Positions 8,145-15,607 of a stretch of 47,619 nucleotides of DNA are shown here, piece by piece. A program made the translations under genes and the position numbers. The DNA lies in assembly GCA_937907705.1 (NCBI GenBank), contig CALCVP010000052.1, positions 1-47,619 of the forward strand, given 5' to 3'. The notes beneath the pieces were generated by a model, which ran no database searches, had not been told where the DNA came from, and saw only the letters and a program-made list of their open reading frames with translations. Positions within the stretch are counted from its first letter, which is position 1; each line of letters begins with the position of its first letter. The DNA is from an uncultured Prevotella sp. (GTDB taxonomy: Bacteria; Bacteroidota; Bacteroidia; Bacteroidales; Bacteroidaceae).

Positions 8145-9614
8145 CTACTCTCTAACCAGATTGCGTCCGGCGTCTATGCGCAAGAAGATAAACAACAATA
8201 TAGTAAAGCCCCACAAAGAGGAGCCTCCATAGCTAAAGAATGGCAGCGGAATACCAATCACCGGCGTCAGTCCAAGCACCATACCCACATTGATAAACAC
8301 ATGGAACAGGAAGATACTTAACACACAATAGCCATACACACGTCCAAACTTAAACGTCTGCCGCTCAGCCATCTTTATCAATCTGAATATCAAGCCCAAG
8401 AAAAGCAGCAGCACACTGGCAGAACCTATAAAGCCTTCTTCCTCGCCAACAGTACAGAATATGAAGTCGGTGTCTTGCTCAGGTACAAACTTCAGCTTGG
8501 TCTGTGTACCGTTCAAGAAGCCTTTACCCAGCAATCCGCCGGAGCCAATGGCTATCTCGCTCTGATGCACATTATAGCCGGCGCCCGCCAAATCTTGGTC
8601 AAGGCCCAGCAAGACATTGATACGTACACGCTGGTGAGGCTCCATCACATCGTTCAATACATAGTCTGCCGAATAGAAGAACATGATAGAACCCAAGGTA
8701 AACACCAAGATATAAAGATAATGCTTGATGCCGGTGCTCATCCAATTGTAGAAAAGATAACCTACAAGAGCGGCACTGACAGCCAGCTGCACCCATACAA
8801 TATCAAACGGAATGACAAATACTGCAAACAGAAAGGCTAACAAGGTGATACCCACTGAATAGCCTATGATGGTCCAGGTCTGACGTTTGTCTTTACAATA
8901 GACATAGACCAGTCCTCCCGAAAAGAGATGAACCAACTGCAACACCGCAAATTTACCCACCGAAGTGTCGGTATCCAGCAAATAAGTCTGCTCGTAACGG
9001 ATGCCTACTACGAAGTAAATGACCATGGCAACACCCGTAAACAGCACACTGCCTGTCATGCCTTCACGATAAAACATCAGGAAGAAAGCTACATAGACCA
9101 AGGCAGAACCCGTTTCTTTCTGCATCACAATAAACAGCATGGGCGTTACCACCACGGCGCAAGCCACGGCAAAATCCTTCCAACGATGCATGTTAAAGCC
9201 ATACGTACTCATCAATTTCGCCACGGCAAGTGCCGTGGCAAACTTGGCAAACTCTGCCGGTTGCAAGCGTAAAGGACCTAATACCAGCCACGATCGGGAG
9301 CCTTTTATCTCATGCGGATTAAAGATAGTGGCAAACAGCAGCAGCAATAATGCCGCATAGATAATATAGGCAAAGGTGTCGTAAAAGCGGTCATCCAGCA
9401 TCAGCAACACGAAGCCCAGACAGATAGAAGTGCCTATCCACACTATCTGCATACCCGAACGAGTGCTCAAGCTGATAATGTCTGTGTCGCCATAAGTATA
9501 ACTGGCACCACACACACTGACCCATCCAAACGCCAGCAACGCCAAGTAGATGCCGATAGTCCACCAGTCGAGCGAGCGTAATATTCCGTTTTTGTTATCT
9601 GTTTGCTTCTCCAT
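8145..9614 (-). CDS. rodA: Rod-shape peptidoglycan glycosyltransferase RodA (SEDS)
   Basis: 489 residues; SEDS-family membrane glycosyltransferase that polymerises lipid II with PBP2 in the elongasome. It carries the family blocks LGPLRLQPAEFAKFA, then AGAGYNVHQSEIAIGSGGLLGKGFLNGTQTKLKFVPEQDTDFIF, and near the C-terminus GLTPVIGIPLPFFSYGGSS (cited in parts here). The conserved Asp of the large extracytoplasmic loop lies in LGLDQD before AGAGYN. Length is over 100 residues more than E. coli RodA because of extra central helices, which is usual for Bacteroidetes. The start overlaps the end of mrdA by 20 nt, pointing to translational coupling. It is last in the operon. Confidence 0.95.
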   Translation of the reverse strand: MEKQTDNKNGILRSLDWWTIGIYLALLAFGWVSVCGASYTYGDTDIISLSTRSGMQIVWIGTSICLGFVLLMLDDRFYDTFAYIIYAALLLLLFATIFNPHEIKGSRSWLVLGPLRLQPAEFAKFATALAVAKLMSTYGFNMHRWKDFAVACAVVVTPMLFIVMQKETGSALVYVAFFLMFYREGMTGSVLFTGVAMVIYFVVGIRYEQTYLLDTDTSVGKFAVLQLVHLFSGGLVYVYCKDKRQTWTIIGYSVGITLLAFLFAVFVIPFDIVWVQLAVSAALVGYLFYNWMSTGIKHYLYILVFTLGSIMFFYSADYVLNDVMEPHQRVRINVLLGLDQDLAGAGYNVHQSEIAIGSGGLLGKGFLNGTQTKLKFVPEQDTDFIFCTVGEEEGFIGSASVLLLFLGLIFRLIKMAERQTFKFGRVYGYCVLSIFLFHVFINVGMVLGLTPVIGIPLPFFSYGGSSLWGFTILLFIFLRIDAGRNLVRE

Positions 9615-11451
9615 AAGATATTCGTCTATGCTGGAATTCTGCTGCCCTGCGCTCTGAGTCAGGCGACAACTTTCCGTTAATATACTGTTCCATCATCAAT
9701 CCACCGATAGGAACGCCATAGTCTGCGCCCCAGCCACCATTCTCTACATACACCACAATGGCTATTTTAGGATTGTTCATCGGGGCAAAGCCCATAAATA
9801 CCGAGTGGTCATGGCCACGGTTCTGAGCTGTACCTGTCTTGCCACAAGGCTCAAAGTTGTAGCGTGAAAGCATCTTGCAAGTACCGTCAAGGGCCGATTT
9901 GCGCATACCAGCCACTATTATATCGTAAGCTCTACGGTTGGCTTTGGTGTAGTGTCGCTCGCGATACTTGGCGTCCAGCGGCTCTCCTTTCACCTTCTTG
10001 ACCACATGTGGGGTGTAGAAATAGCCGCGGTTAGCGATGGTTGCGCCCAAATTGGCTATCTGAAGCGGTGTAAGGTTCACCTCACCTTGACCTATTGAGA
10101 TACTGATTACGGTCAATCCGTTCCAAGATCCGTGGTAAGCATTGTCGTAATAGCTGGCATTTGGTATCAGTCCACGCTTCTCTCCAGGCAGGTCTATGCC
10201 TAATTTGTAGCCAAAGCCCATGCTCACCATGTAGTCGCGCCAAGTGTTCATGGCCTGCTCCACGTCCTTATACTTGCGGCGATTGCCTAACATATAGTAC
10301 AGCCCCCAGCAGAAAAAGGCATTGCAAGAGGTACCTATGGCAGGCACGATGCTCAGCGGTGAGGCATGCCCATGGCAGCCTACATGCAGTCCTTTGCAAT
10401 AAAAGCCATGATGACAAGGGAAAGCTGTGCTGGGAGTTATGATGCCTTCGGTAAGGAAGGTCAGTCCTTGTGAAGTCTTGAAGGTAGAACCTGGCGGGTA
10501 TTGTCCCATGATAGAACGGTTGAGCAACGGCTTCCAAGGGTTGCGGGAGAGCATCATATGCACCTTTCCACGCTTGCGTCCGACCACCCAACGCGGGTCA
10601 TACGTAGGCGAAGAGACCATTGCCAGCACCTCGCCAGTAGAGGGTTCAATGGCCACGATACTGCCAATCTTGCCCTCCAAAAGGCGTTCTCCCAGAGCTT
10701 GAAGCTTGATATCAATACCCAAAGTGAGGTCTTTGCCCGGCACAGGCCGGCTGTCGTACTTGCCATGCATATAGCTCCCTTGTATGCGTCCGTGTGCATC
10801 ACGCAGGAAAATCTGCACGCCTTTCTCGCCACGAAGCTCCTTTTCATAATACTTCTCTACACCTAACTTTCCGATATAGTCGCCCGGCTGATAGTAAGGA
10901 TCATCCTCTATGTTGCCTTCTGACACCTCACCCACATCACCAAGCACATGGGCTGCGTAAGGATAAACATACTGCCGGATGCTTCGCCGCTGCACATAGA
11001 AGCCAGGAAAGCGATACATCTTCTCTTGGAACACGCTGAACTCCTTCTCCGAGAGCTGCGTCATAAAGAGCTGTTGGGTAAAGCGCGAATAGCCGGGATT
11101 TTTGTTTCGGTCCTTAATCTCGTCCATTCGCTTGATGAAATACTCCTTGGTAATACCCAAAGAGTTGCAAAATTCGGTGGTATCCAGTCTGCCTTTCTCT
11201 TCGTTCATGACCACCATGATATCGTAAGAGTTCTGGTTATACACAAGCAGAGAGCCGTGCCTGTCGCTGATAGCACCGCGAGCGGGAAACTCTATCTTCT
11301 TAAGGAACGCATTACTGTCAGCGTTTTTCTTATAGTCATCACTCATTATCTGGAGTGTAAACAGGCGTATGATATACACAATGACGATGAACAACGCCAC
11401 GCCGCCTATGACATACTGCCGGTTTTCGAGTCCGTAATCCTTGTCCCTCAT
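9595..11451 (-). CDS. mrdA: Penicillin-binding protein 2 (elongasome transpeptidase)
   Basis: 618 residues; monofunctional class B PBP that crosslinks peptidoglycan during cell elongation, paired with RodA. It has an N-terminal membrane anchor (about residues 14-34), a dimerisation/pedestal domain with RGAISDRHG, and a C-terminal transpeptidase domain. The active-site motifs are complete: Ser322 in STFK (322-325), Ser375-Cys-Asn377, and Lys-Thr-Gly at 538-540. Its 3' end overlaps rodA. It is separated from mreD by 137 nt that hold traces of the 22-bp repeat family, which is unusual inside this otherwise compact operon. Confidence 0.96.
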   Translation of the reverse strand: MRDKDYGLENRQYVIGGVALFIVIVYIIRLFTLQIMSDDYKKNADSNAFLKKIEFPARGAISDRHGSLLVYNQNSYDIMVVMNEEKGRLDTTEFCNSLGITKEYFIKRMDEIKDRNKNPGYSRFTQQLFMTQLSEKEFSVFQEKMYRFPGFYVQRRSIRQYVYPYAAHVLGDVGEVSEGNIEDDPYYQPGDYIGKLGVEKYYEKELRGEKGVQIFLRDAHGRIQGSYMHGKYDSRPVPGKDLTLGIDIKLQALGERLLEGKIGSIVAIEPSTGEVLAMVSSPTYDPRWVVGRKRGKVHMMLSRNPWKPLLNRSIMGQYPPGSTFKTSQGLTFLTEGIITPSTAFPCHHGFYCKGLHVGCHGHASPLSIVPAIGTSCNAFFCWGLYYMLGNRRKYKDVEQAMNTWRDYMVSMGFGYKLGIDLPGEKRGLIPNASYYDNAYHGSWNGLTVISISIGQGEVNLTPLQIANLGATIANRGYFYTPHVVKKVKGEPLDAKYRERHYTKANRRAYDIIVAGMRKSALDGTCKMLSRYNFEPCGKTGTAQNRGHDHSVFMGFAPMNNPKIAIVVYVENGGWGADYGVPIGGLMMEQYINGKLSPDSERRAAEFQHRRISYGEANR

Positions 11452-11496
11452 TTCTTTTTGTTAAGTTAAAATGCGTTGCTTGCCGTTTGATCTTCA

Positions 11497-11564
11497 GCAA
11501 GCAGCCGTTCAACAGACTGCAAGCGGCTGTGTTACAGCTGGCAAGCCTATTCCCTCAAGGGGTA
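11497..11564. repeat. Short 22-bp repeat trace inside the mre operon (array F)
   Basis: GCAAGC occurs at 11497, 11519 and 11541, exactly 22 bp apart. The following bases (AGCCG, GGCTG, CTATT) are diverged. The AAGC register and the 22-bp spacing match the larger arrays, but this is a weaker match, with only three units, in the mreD-mrdA gap. Confidence 0.5.
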
Positions 11565-11588
11565 ATATTTGAAAGCGGTAAAGGGTAA

Positions 11589-12089
11589 TTACCGTTTGCG
11601 CACATTCTCTATCACGAGAATAAGAATGACCGTAAGCACGGTGCTTCCACCTATATCCATGAGCCATTGCAACCAGTTGAAGAAGTTGAACGACTCTATT
11701 GTAAAGAATATCACATTATAGGTAAACACGCAAATGATAGTGTAATACACATATTTAGCTACTCCAAGCGACTTCATGGTAGGCAACATGTCGTCTGGGC
11801 TGTCGCGCTGTATGAAGAGATTGAGCAGGTAAGGCTGAAGCAGTCCCAAGAAAGTGGAGGATGCTGCCGCCACACCTGGTGTATTGCTGAACACGTCTAT
11901 GCACAGTCCGATAAAGAAGCTCCACAGCAAAATGGCCCATTTAGGGAAGTTGCGCCTAAAGAGCATGATGAAGTAGACATACAACAAGGGAGTAGCACAG
12001 CCCAAGAGGTTGATATGGTTTAATACCAACGCTTGAACAAGACATAAGATAAGAAAGGTAAAAAAGTGCCTTATAACCTCTATATTCAT
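11589..12089 (-). CDS. mreD: Rod shape-determining protein MreD
   Basis: 166 residues with about five membrane helices; a component of the elongasome that links MreC with the PBP2/RodA pair in the inner membrane. The family pattern is clear (VLNHINLLGCATPLLYVYF, then GLCIDVFSNTPGVAAASSTFLGLLQP in parts), with the helical ILVIENVRKR end. The position between mreC and mrdA confirms the call. It is preceded by a 122-nt gap containing a large hairpin. Confidence 0.92.
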   Translation of the reverse strand: MNIEVIRHFFTFLILCLVQALVLNHINLLGCATPLLYVYFIMLFRRNFPKWAILLWSFFIGLCIDVFSNTPGVAAASSTFLGLLQPYLLNLFIQRDSPDDMLPTMKSLGVAKYVYYTIICVFTYNVIFFTIESFNFFNWLQWLMDIGGSTVLTVILILVIENVRKR

Positions 12090-12118
12090 TCTGGTTTTCT
12101 CTTTATATTAGCGTCAAA

Positions 12119-12199
12119 CAGGTGTTTAAAACCGCTGTAACGCCAGACAACCATAACTCTACAAAATTGCTTGTCTGTGCCAATGGTTTTAGACACCTG
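12119..12199 (-). other. Large hairpin between mreC and mreD
   Basis: CAGGTGTTTAAAACC (12119-12133) pairs with GGTTTTAGACACCTG (12185-12199) in 14 of 15 positions. An inner CAGACAA/TTGNTTGTCTG pairing lies within. On the minus strand it follows the mreC stop by about 12 nt and precedes mreD. There is no strong T tract, so it looks more like a processing, stability or attenuation structure than a full terminator. Confidence 0.65.
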
Positions 12200-12211
12200 C
12201 TTGAATTGGTT

Positions 12212-13075
12212 TTAGTTCTGCTTCACTTTGAGCGAGTCTTCGGCTGCCCTGAGCACTTGCATGCGTTCTTCCATCACAGTGTTGTCTATGACAGATACAT
12301 CGCGAAGATTACCAAAGTCGGTAGAAAGCTTTATCTGCACGCGATACGACAGACCGTCATACGAGTTGTAAACATGCTGCACCTGCCCCACCAATATGCC
12401 CGCAGGGAAGATGGAAGAATAGCCACTGGTTACGATAACATCGCCTATGCGAAAGTGGGCATGGCGCGGTATGTCGTTGACATAGGCCTTGTCTGAAGCT
12501 CCTCCGTTCCAATGCAGATAGCCATAGTAGCCACGCTTGCGGATAGCAACACTGATGTTAGACTTATTGTTGAGTACCGGTATCACCACAGAGTAGTGTT
12601 CCGACACCATATACACTACGCCTACCACTCCCATTCCGCAAGTTACGCCCATGTCTTTGCGCACACCGTCAGCACTGCCTTTATCGAGTGTGATAAGGTT
12701 GTCGGGGCGGTTGATGGAGTTGGAGATTACTTTGGCAGGTATTACTTTATAGTCTTTGATGAGCTGCATCTGTATCTTCTCCAACCGCGAAGAGTCTTTT
12801 GTCTGCGTCTTGACTTGCTCGGCAAGTTTCTTTACGGTCTGTTCCAGATACTGATTGCGCACACTGAGTTGCTGGTTTATCTTTGTAAGGCTGAAGAAGC
12901 CCCTCACTGCGGCATCCCATTCATATATCTTCCCGGTTACGGCATTGGCCGTAGAGAAGTACACACTGCCTTGATAGCTGTTGAACTGGAACAGGAGCAC
13001 GAAGCTGATGACCTCAAGCAGTACGAAGATAAACCAGTGGTTGTATTTTGCTAAAAATTCAATCAGGTTCCGCAT
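12212..13075 (-). CDS. mreC: Rod shape-determining protein MreC
   Basis: 287 residues; a bitopic periplasmic protein that dimerises and activates PBP2/RodA. An N-terminal membrane helix (about residues 13-30) is followed by a coiled-coil segment (about 60-100, rich in Gln, Glu and Lys) and the two beta-barrel domains with the family motifs VISNSINRPDNLITLDKGS and GMGVVGVVYMV. The start is 2 nt after the mreB stop. Together with mreB and mreD it defines the cell-shape operon. Confidence 0.95.
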   Translation of the reverse strand: MRNLIEFLAKYNHWFIFVLLEVISFVLLFQFNSYQGSVYFSTANAVTGKIYEWDAAVRGFFSLTKINQQLSVRNQYLEQTVKKLAEQVKTQTKDSSRLEKIQMQLIKDYKVIPAKVISNSINRPDNLITLDKGSADGVRKDMGVTCGMGVVGVVYMVSEHYSVVIPVLNNKSNISVAIRKRGYYGYLHWNGGASDKAYVNDIPRHAHFRIGDVIVTSGYSSIFPAGILVGQVQHVYNSYDGLSYRVQIKLSTDFGNLRDVSVIDNTVMEERMQVLRAAEDSLKVKQN

Positions 13076-13077
13076 GG

Positions 13078-14100
13078 TTATCTCATCAGGAACGAGAAGC
13101 GGTCAATATTCTTCAAGGCAATGCCCGCTCCCTTGGCAACACTGTGCAAAGGATCTTCTGCTACATGGAAAGGTATGTTGATCTTGTCGGTCAATCGCTT
13201 GTCAAGACCACGCAACAAGGCACCGCCGCCACTCAGATAGATACCGTTCTTTACGATGTCGGCATACAGCTCAGGAGGTGTATTTTCAAGTGCAGAGAGC
13301 ACCGCATTCTCTATCTTTGCTATGGTACGGTCTATGCAGTGGGCTATTTCCTGATAGCATACAGGCACCTCCATAGGCAATGCTGTTATCTTGTTAGGTC
13401 CGTGAACCACGTAATCTTCAGGAGCTTCCTCGCCAAGATCTGTCAGCGCTGAACCTACATGTATCTTGATACGCTCTGCCATACGCTCGCTGACCTTTAC
13501 ATTGTGCTGGCGGCTCATATACTCTTGTATGTCTGCCGTAAGGTCGTCGCCTGCTGTACGTATAGAGTTGTTAGACACGATGCCGCCCAACGATATAACT
13601 GCTATCTCGGTAGAGCCGCCGCCGATGTCTACTATCATGTTGCCTTCCGGGGCTTCCACATCAATACCGATACCGATAGCTGCTGCCATTGGTTCAAAAA
13701 TCAGATAGACATCACGCCCGTCTGCATGTTCAGCTGAGTCGCGCACGGCACGCAGTTCCACCTCAGTAGAGCCTGATGGCACGCCTATCACCATACGTAA
13801 TGACGGTGAGAAGAGTCTGCTGCCGGTATGAACCATCTTGATAAGGCCACGCATCATCTGCTCGCAAGCCGTAAAGTCGGCAATGACACCATCGCGCAAC
13901 GGTCTGATAGTGCGTATATTGTCGTGTGTCTTCTCATACATCATCTTGGCTTTCTCGCCCACAGCAATCATTTTGTCTGTGCGGCGGTCGAGCGCTACCA
14001 CTGATGGTTCGTCAACAACAATCTTATCATCACTGATAATAATGGTGTTGGCAGTACCCAGGTCCATTGCTATTTCCTGAACGAAAGAAAAAAATCCCAT
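13078..14100 (-). CDS. mreB: Rod shape-determining actin homologue MreB
   Basis: 340 residues; bacterial actin that forms membrane-associated filaments guiding lateral wall synthesis. The nucleotide-binding motifs are intact: phosphate 1 DLGTANT (13-19) and phosphate 2 DIGGGSTE (158-165), plus the GVPSGSTEVE segment and the C-terminal LSGGGALLRGLDKRL adenosine loop. An amphipathic N-terminal MGFFSF segment is consistent with membrane binding. It lies 62 nt after the short purH and 2 nt before mreC. Confidence 0.97.
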   Translation of the reverse strand: MGFFSFVQEIAMDLGTANTIIISDDKIVVDEPSVVALDRRTDKMIAVGEKAKMMYEKTHDNIRTIRPLRDGVIADFTACEQMMRGLIKMVHTGSRLFSPSLRMVIGVPSGSTEVELRAVRDSAEHADGRDVYLIFEPMAAAIGIGIDVEAPEGNMIVDIGGGSTEIAVISLGGIVSNNSIRTAGDDLTADIQEYMSRQHNVKVSERMAERIKIHVGSALTDLGEEAPEDYVVHGPNKITALPMEVPVCYQEIAHCIDRTIAKIENAVLSALENTPPELYADIVKNGIYLSGGGALLRGLDKRLTDKINIPFHVAEDPLHSVAKGAGIALKNIDRFSFLMR

Positions 14101-14162
14101 CCTTAAAAGATATTATTTATTGTATTTTTAATATGCACATTGAAAGCTTGTGCTTGCCTCTT

Positions 14163-14756
14163 CTATTTTTCAAACCACTCATGTATAGCGGTATCGTAGT
14201 GGCTGCTTACGCCGAAAGCGCGGGTAGCGAACATGCGACGCTCTTCAAGCTCGGTCTGTGCGCCATTCTTCTTGAGAATATCAAGCAGCACACTGTATTC
14301 TGCTTTGCTTGGAACAATAACCACGTCTTTAAAGTTTTTGGCTCCTGCACGTATCAAAGAGATGCCGCCGATGTCTATCTTCTCTATAATGTCGGCTTCG
14401 CTGGCACCGCTGGCTACGGTCTGTTCAAAGGGATAGAGGTCTACAACTACCAGGTCTATTGAAGGTATCTCGTATTCTTTCATCTGAGCTTGGTCGCCTT
14501 CATTGTCGCGGCGAGCCAAGATACCGCCAAATATTTTGGGGTGAAGGGTCTTTACGCGACCACCGAGAATAGAGGGATAAGAGGTTACACTCTCTACTGT
14601 CTGGCAATCATAGCCCAAAGATTCGATAAACTTCTGTGTGCCGCCGGTTGACAAGAACTTTACACCTTCTTCATGGAGCTTGGCAAGCAGTTCGTCTAAT
14701 CCGTCTTTATGAAAGACCGATATCAGTGCGGTCTTTATTTGTTTTGTTCCAGCCAT
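14163..14756 (-). CDS. purH: IMP cyclohydrolase (PurH N-terminal domain as a separate protein)
   Basis: 197 residues corresponding to the N-terminal MGS-like IMP cyclohydrolase domain of bifunctional PurH, which closes FAICAR to IMP in the last step of purine synthesis. Family blocks are complete: ISVFHKDGL, STGGTQKFIES, the SILGGRVKTLHPKIFGGIL block (residues about 62-80), IDLVVVDLYPFEQT and EKIDIGGISLIRAGAKNF. The frame ends at the domain boundary, and mreB follows 62 nt later, so the AICAR transformylase domain (about 300 residues) is absent rather than frameshifted. A separate transformylase must lie elsewhere if the pathway is complete. A promoter with TAACTTTG at 14786-14793 and TTG 19 nt upstream drives it and probably the whole mre operon. 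Confidence 0.9.
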   Translation of the reverse strand: MAGTKQIKTALISVFHKDGLDELLAKLHEEGVKFLSTGGTQKFIESLGYDCQTVESVTSYPSILGGRVKTLHPKIFGGILARRDNEGDQAQMKEYEIPSIDLVVVDLYPFEQTVASGASEADIIEKIDIGGISLIRAGAKNFKDVVIVPSKAEYSVLLDILKKNGAQTELEERRMFATRAFGVSSHYDTAIHEWFEK

Positions 14757-14785
14757 AATATATTTAGTATCTAATATTTAGACTG

Positions 14786-14815
14786 CAAAGTTAAGTAAAA
14801 ACAGTGATATGGCAA
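14786..14815 (-). promoter_or_regulatory. Promoter of the purH-mre-mrdA-rodA operon
   Basis: TAACTTTG at 14786-14793 on the minus strand, with TTG 19 nt upstream, fits the Bacteroidales consensus. The leader to the purH ATG is about 30 nt. Confidence 0.7.
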
Positions 14816-15065
14816 TGTTTTTACGGCAAAATTTACTGTAAAATACATGCAAAACAACGCTTTGACAATTTAAGTCAATAGTAGTCAACCTTTTATACAT
14901 CATCACTGAATACAGCAAAGAGCGGTTTGTACGCAACAATAGCGATGGAACTGAAAATTGCACACTTTCTCTTTATATTACATTTTCAGTGAAAATAGAG
15001 CCTCAAAATGGCCCTTGCTGAGCGCAAAAAGGTTGCTCAAGGCAAAATGTCGGCGTTATTTTACC

Positions 15066-15151
15066 CTATCCACAATTACTTATTAATCAACAAATTAACT
15101 GAGTTATCCACAATTACTTATTAATCAACAAATTAACTGAGTTATCCACAA
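15066..15151. repeat. 38-bp tandem repeat carrying DnaA-box-like sequences
   Basis: TATCCACAATTAC recurs at 15067, 15105 and 15143, exactly 38 bp apart. The first two units are identical over the full 38 bp and the third is partial. Two copies contain TTATCCACA (15104-15112 and 15142-15150), the classical high-affinity DnaA box; the first reads CTATCCACA (15066-15074). The 29-nt spacers are very AT-rich (TTACTTATTAATCAACAAAT in each). The repeat is directly visible; its function as an origin or DnaA-binding locus is inference. Confidence 0.85.
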
Positions 15152-15175
15152 TTACGGCATGTTGTTCACCTGCCA

Positions 15176-15328
15176 AAGCATAGCTATCAAGAGCCAAAAG
15201 CTATGCTTTCGGAGGCATAAAGCTATGCTTTGGCACTTGCAAACCATAGGTTTTTGAAGTTAAAAAGCGGTATTTTCGATAGTAAAGCACTGTTTTTCAA
15301 CTCCAACAGCAGGAATTTCTAAAGGAAA
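15176..15328. repeat. 22-bp degenerate tandem repeat array (array B)
   Basis: Seven units start at 15176, 15198, 15220, 15242, 15265, 15285 and 15307, with spacings of 22, 22, 22, 23, 20 and 22. Units 2 and 3 share AAGCTATGCTTT; with the preceding A this is the palindrome AAAGC-TAT-GCTTT. Unit 4 reads AAACC-ATA-GGTTT: both arms have changed so the palindrome is kept. Unit 6 is AAAGCACTGTTT. The array starts 25 bp past the last DnaA-box-like site. Confidence 0.85.
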
Positions 15329-15528
15329 GAGGGCATACATGACTGCATAGCCACGCTATTTTGCGGTTTTTAATTGTCAATATTTTTGCTTGCACACTAC
15401 ATCTTGCAAGGTATCTTCAGCACCTACTTTATATCTGCGTGATTTCAAGCGTCTATGCAAAGCAGAACTTTTTTCATGATAATTTACATTTTATGAATTG
15501 ATAGTTCGTTTAATAAAATTTAATTAAC

Positions 15529-15536
15529 TACCTTTG
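15529..15536 (+). promoter_or_regulatory. -7 promoter element of susCD
   Basis: TACCTTTG, a perfect TAnnTTTG, lies about 72 nt upstream of the susC start. The region at the expected -33 reads GTTTAA, a weak match. Confidence 0.6.
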
Positions 15537-15607
15537 TCCATAAAATAGAACAGTCCATCTGCTGCTAAGACCAACCCTATTTGATAAAGAACTTTACTTA
15601 AAAATAC

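Larger units (their letters stand above)
14816..15607. other. Large divergent gene-free region between purH and susC
   Basis: About 800 bp without a plausible gene. It holds an ACTGAAAAT/ATTTTCAGT inverted repeat (14950-14990), a 38-bp tandem repeat with DnaA-box-like sequences (15066-15150), a seven-unit 22-bp repeat array (15176-15328), and the susC promoter (15529-15536). The two operons on its flanks point away from it. Confidence 0.7.

Noticed and set aside
14101..14756. purH as a frameshifted or truncated pseudogene
   Set aside because: Only 62 nt separate it from mreB, with no remnant of the transformylase domain in any frame, and the domain itself is intact with a good promoter.
15176..15328. 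22-bp arrays as CRISPR arrays
   Set aside because: Repeats are only about 13 nt, too degenerate, with variable parts of about 9 nt, no cas genes nearby, and the same type occurs at several unlinked sites.
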